A DNA stretch of 34,279 bases from a bacterium (GTDB lineage Bacteria > Verrucomicrobiota > Verrucomicrobiia > Limisphaerales > UBA8199). Below, piece by piece: positions 31,394 through 34,279 of this stretch. How positions within the stretch are numbered: the stretch's first letter is position 1; every line of letters begins with the position of its first letter. Under the pieces are notes generated by a model that saw only the letters and a list, made by a program, of their open reading frames with translations, was not told the DNA's origin and searched no databases. The stretch covers positions 1 to 34,279 of the forward strand of contig JAJYHY010000045.1 of NCBI GenBank assembly GCA_021784555.1. The letters run 5' to 3'. The translations under genes and the position numbers were made by a program.

Positions 31394-32073
31394 AATTTGT
31401 CCTGTAGTATTGAACGTGCTGATCCCTGGTGACGAGGCGAGGTCCGAGCCGCCCCTCTCCGCCAGGTAACGAGCATGCCGGCTCCGACGAGGGCCAGGGT
31501 CAAGATTGAGGGCTCCGGCACCAGATAGTTTGCGGCGATTATGACGCCCGTGAAGCTGCCGGCCAGGGACACCGGCGGCTGCCCGGCTCCGCCGGTCGGC
31601 GTCGTAAACGGCCCGGCGAAGCCGTACCAGAGGCCGAGGCTTGCATATTCGTCGAAGTTGTCGCCAAGCCCCCAGGCGAAGATGACGTATTCAGCCTCAG
31701 CGCCCGGGGCAACGCCCTGCAGCGAGATCGTGCCGCCATCGAAGATGCCGAGTGACGGGGGAGGGGCCATTCCGGCTGTGGGCCCGAGAACCCAGCCGGG
31801 GTTCTGGGCCAGCCATTGCTCCGTTGTCTGCAGTGACGGGGTAGGAACGGGCGTGTAGGCCGTCCCCGCAGGCGTGTAGGCGATTTGGATGTGTGGGCGG
31901 CCGTCCCACGTCATCGGGGCGAGTGTGGAGTTCGTCTCGCCCACCCACTTATACACCAGCCCGCGGTCATCGTTCTGGAATAGGACCGTCCCCTGGCCCA
32001 GGGCGGCGGCGGCGGAAATGGCGAGTGCGGCCGCGACCGGCCACGTTCTGCGATTGGATCTGATCTTTTTCAT
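31390..32073 (-). CDS. PEP-CTERM protein, A-type paralog (A1)
   Basis: 227 residues from ATG 32073, starting 22 bases after the stop of the large upstream gene. Signal peptide MKKIRSNRRTWPVAAALAIS to LGQG; shared domain GTVLFQNDDRGLVYKWVGET, IQIAYTPAGTAYTP, TTEQWLAQNPGWVLGP, IFDGGTISLQGVAPGAEAEY, AGPFTTPTGGAGQPPVSLAG. PEP-CTERM signal V185-PEP..LTLALVGAGMLVTWRR, followed as in A2 by a tail of about 20 residues ending SILQDKL. The stop overlaps the B1 start (ATGA). First gene of triad 1. Confidence 0.88.
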   Translation of the reverse strand: MKKIRSNRRTWPVAAALAISAAAALGQGTVLFQNDDRGLVYKWVGETNSTLAPMTWDGRPHIQIAYTPAGTAYTPVPTPSLQTTEQWLAQNPGWVLGPTAGMAPPPSLGIFDGGTISLQGVAPGAEAEYVIFAWGLGDNFDEYASLGLWYGFAGPFTTPTGGAGQPPVSLAGSFTGVIIAANYLVPEPSILTLALVGAGMLVTWRRGAARTSPRHQGSARSILQDKL

Positions 32074-32095
32074 CTTATACGGAGGCCTTTAGTTT

Positions 32096-34279
32096 CTAGT
32101 TCAGGGTGATGGTGAACCCCTGGCCCTCGTGCCCTGGCCCGTGGCTCGGGTACAGCAGCGTGTCAAAGCGGACCTGAGTCCCCCTTACGTCCTTGAGTGG
32201 ATACCAAGTCGTGCTCGTTCCCGATCCCGTGTAGAAGGGGGCCTGCTTCACTCCGTTCAGGAGCGGTGAGATGGTGGTTGCCTGGAAGCCGGTTTGCCTA
32301 AAATTCTTCCACGTGAAATCAACCTGTGTCTGTGTACCGTAGTAACTGACGGTGGCCGTGATCTCGAGTGGCGGCCCGGCGTCGAGGCCGGTGGTATCCT
32401 GGATGTCCTGAACGAGCGAAGATTCCGAAAAGTTATCGGCCATGCCGGCTGCGTTCGCGACCTGGATGAAGCCGTAGCCGTGTTCCTCGTCCCAGCCCCA
32501 CTGGGCGTAGTCGGTGCAGGTCTCCCGGAGCAGTTGCCTGAGGTCGAAGACGTTCCAGCCAGGATGCGCGTCCCGCATCTTGGCATATTTCGCGGCGGCC
32601 GCGGCGTGCGCCCAGGACTCAGCGCAATCCCAATTGTGTTGGTCCGACCCCACCTGCGAGATTGCGTCCACGAACTCCAACTCGGGTCCGTACGAGTAAA
32701 GAGACCATGCTGGATCAGTGGTACCCATCCAAAAGCCGCCGCCGACTGTCATCAAGCCGTAGGGCGGGCTAAGGAGAGGGGGAGGACCCGCGACTACCTG
32801 GTGCGGAACGTGGGCATTGTCGTAGTGGGTGGTGAAGACGGCCATGCCGGCGTCTATTGCGGCTGCGGCATCCGGGATTTGGATGGCCCACCCGCCATTA
32901 GCAGCATAGTCCATGCAAATCGCGAAGCCGCTCTCCGCCGCCTGCGCGAGAGTCCATGTGTCGGCCTGGTTGCAGGTGTTGATCCCGTTCAGCGTGAAGA
33001 TCCCGCCCGTGTCTTGGGTTTTGGCCTCGGTCGTCGCGCCGGGAACTTCGTAGTCGAAGTAATACTCGGGGTCGGTCCCGGCGGTGTTAACCGCTTGGAC
33101 GGCGACACTGTCCAGGTCGAAGGTGGTACCGAGGCCCTGGACGCTGACGACCTCGCCGCTGCTGACGTTATTCGCCAGCCAGGTGGTGACCTTGGCAAGC
33201 GTTTGGCCGTCTTGCACATACCGCTGGTACTTGTATATGTAGCCGACCAGCGTGGCATTCCCTTGGGCATAGGACCCTCGGTACAAGTATCCATAGCCCT
33301 GGCTCTCACTCACGGGGTCTTGATTCGGATTCAGATACGTTACCCAGTGGTCTGAAGGGTGGTGTAGGACGTTTATCACCTGGGCCGAGGCCAAGTTATA
33401 AATCGACGCGAGGTTGGGGTCCGGCTGCGCAATCCCGGTGACGTTGATCTGATCGCCTACGGCCAGCATGTGATCCGCCGTATTCCAGTTACCGGGTGTG
33501 ATCTGTGTCCAGATGCGCGCGAACCTGTATCCCAAGCCAGAGTCAAAGATCTCCCGGAAACCTGTCTGGGGGTTCCACTGACTTTGGGTGACCCAGCACT
33601 CCCAACCATTGGGTGCATCGGCACCGCCGGGGGCACGAGCCAGGAAATTCTCGTAATTCCCCGAGGGATGAGTAAAAACCATGCTGCGATTCCGGTTATA
33701 CATGGCCCCCGTCGGCGAGAGGATAATGGCCTTTTTGGGGTCCTCGTAATTGAAGATCTCCAGTTCGTCGAAGAGGCCTTTGGCGGGGGAGTTGCCGGCG
33801 TAGTCGGCGCCGATGCTCAGGCCGTAGGTCCAGCGGTCCAGGACGCTGGGCCAATAGGGGACGCCGGCGCCGGTGGCGGTCTTGACGCCGTTGATATAGA
33901 GCGTGCTGGTGCTGGTGGTGTAGGCGAGACAGACCTGATACCACTGGTCCTGCGTCCAGGAGATGGGTGAGGTCAGGAGAGTGGCTTGCTGGGCGCCGTC
34001 GCTGGTGGCGAAGGTGAGCGTATCGCCGGCGGCATTGACGGAGATTTTCCATCCGTTGCCCACGTCGATGAGGTCGCCGCCGCTGCCGCCCGGCCCGGTG
34101 CCGTTGGGCGCGCTGGTCCAATGCGGGCAAAAACGGAAGCGGACCTTGCCCCGGCGGCAATTGACGTTCTCCGAGCCGTCCACCTCCGCGGTGTGATAGA
34201 CCAGAGTGCCGGTGGAACGATCAACGGCGTTGCCAATCCAGCCGGTGACGATGGCTGCCCCGGTGTGGGCCATGGGCAT
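32096..34279 (-). CDS. Large LamG-domain protein with divergent subtilase (S8)-like region (5' end outside window)
   Basis: 727 residues are visible and the frame may continue upstream. Residues about 20-185 form a LamG/concanavalin-like domain (WTQDQWYQVCLAYTTSTSTL, YINGVKTATG, KGLFDELEIFNYE). Residues about 425-610 follow the order of a subtilase C-terminal half: IPDAAAAIDAGMAVFTTHYD, GLMTVGGG, SLYSYGPELEFVDAI, then ESWAHAAAAAKYAKMRDAHP and VFDLRQLLRETC and GYGFIQVANAAG. These parallel the S8 pattern of AVITVGA, SNYGP-DL-APG, GTS-A-PH-AG-AAL, R--L--TA and GYG-V. The expected G-T-S-M-A reads A-E-S555-W-A, so activity is doubtful. The final 110 residues look like a beta-sandwich ending FTITLN. 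Probably secreted; upstream of triad 1 on the same strand. Confidence 0.8.
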   Translation of the reverse strand: MPMAHTGAAIVTGWIGNAVDRSTGTLVYHTAEVDGSENVNCRRGKVRFRFCPHWTSAPNGTGPGGSGGDLIDVGNGWKISVNAAGDTLTFATSDGAQQATLLTSPISWTQDQWYQVCLAYTTSTSTLYINGVKTATGAGVPYWPSVLDRWTYGLSIGADYAGNSPAKGLFDELEIFNYEDPKKAIILSPTGAMYNRNRSMVFTHPSGNYENFLARAPGGADAPNGWECWVTQSQWNPQTGFREIFDSGLGYRFARIWTQITPGNWNTADHMLAVGDQINVTGIAQPDPNLASIYNLASAQVINVLHHPSDHWVTYLNPNQDPVSESQGYGYLYRGSYAQGNATLVGYIYKYQRYVQDGQTLAKVTTWLANNVSSGEVVSVQGLGTTFDLDSVAVQAVNTAGTDPEYYFDYEVPGATTEAKTQDTGGIFTLNGINTCNQADTWTLAQAAESGFAICMDYAANGGWAIQIPDAAAAIDAGMAVFTTHYDNAHVPHQVVAGPPPLLSPPYGLMTVGGGFWMGTTDPAWSLYSYGPELEFVDAISQVGSDQHNWDCAESWAHAAAAAKYAKMRDAHPGWNVFDLRQLLRETCTDYAQWGWDEEHGYGFIQVANAAGMADNFSESSLVQDIQDTTGLDAGPPLEITATVSYYGTQTQVDFTWKNFRQTGFQATTISPLLNGVKQAPFYTGSGTSTTWYPLKDVRGTQVRFDTLLYPSHGPGHEGQGFTITLN

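Overview
The window looks like a GC-rich chromosome segment from a member of the Verrucomicrobiota, probably a Limisphaerales/Pedosphaera-type lineage. This is inferred from the gene repertoire: PEP-CTERM proteins, a prepilin-like protein with an H-X9-DG motif, a DUF1080 protein, a UroD-type/corrinoid methyltransferase set, futalosine-pathway MqnD, an ArsA ATPase with an Hsp20-like tail, and many dispersed palindromic repeats between genes. No rRNA, tRNA, CRISPR array or complete insertion sequence was recognised.

Layout. 1-9.3 kb: the start of a multi-pass membrane protein (minus), a DUF255/thioredoxin-fold protein (plus), a VapBC-type toxin-antitoxin pair followed by a duplicated piece of its antitoxin gene, a prepilin-like secreted protein (minus), and a minus-strand set of three genes (corrinoid protein, homocysteine S-methyltransferase, UroD-family methyltransferase) that together look like a split corrinoid-dependent methyl-transfer pathway ending on homocysteine. 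9.3-16.7 kb: a compact plus-strand defence operon in which nearly every gene overlaps the next. It holds a type III-like restriction helicase/nuclease whose reading frame runs into a DUF433 antitoxin domain, a DUF5615 PIN-like toxin, a beta-class adenine-type DNA methyltransferase with a compositionally different target-recognition region, an unrecognised 141-residue protein and a Vsr-type endonuclease. About 155 bases covering the start of the restriction gene are repeated just downstream, fused to a truncated AAA ATPase gene, so this is an eroding defence island. 16.7-25.6 kb: small conserved or broken genes, a secreted DUF1080 protein, an orphan HigA-like antitoxin preceded by the tail of a lost HigB toxin, an ArsA ATPase with an overlapping small partner, a PocR/AraC regulator between two REP-like palindromes, a glycogen-binding-domain protein and mqnD.

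25.6-34.3 kb: a minus-strand cluster of paralogous secreted proteins. Eight copies (six with an open frame, one with a nonsense codon, one truncated) share one domain of unknown function of about 150 residues. Six copies form two tandem A-B-C triads. A and C end in PEP-CTERM sorting signals and B does not. The cluster is headed by a large LamG protein whose C-terminal part resembles a subtilase (S8) fold with degenerate catalytic motifs, and pieces of that gene are scattered between the paralogs. This cluster and the restriction operon with a toxin-antitoxin pair inside it are the most unusual parts of the window.
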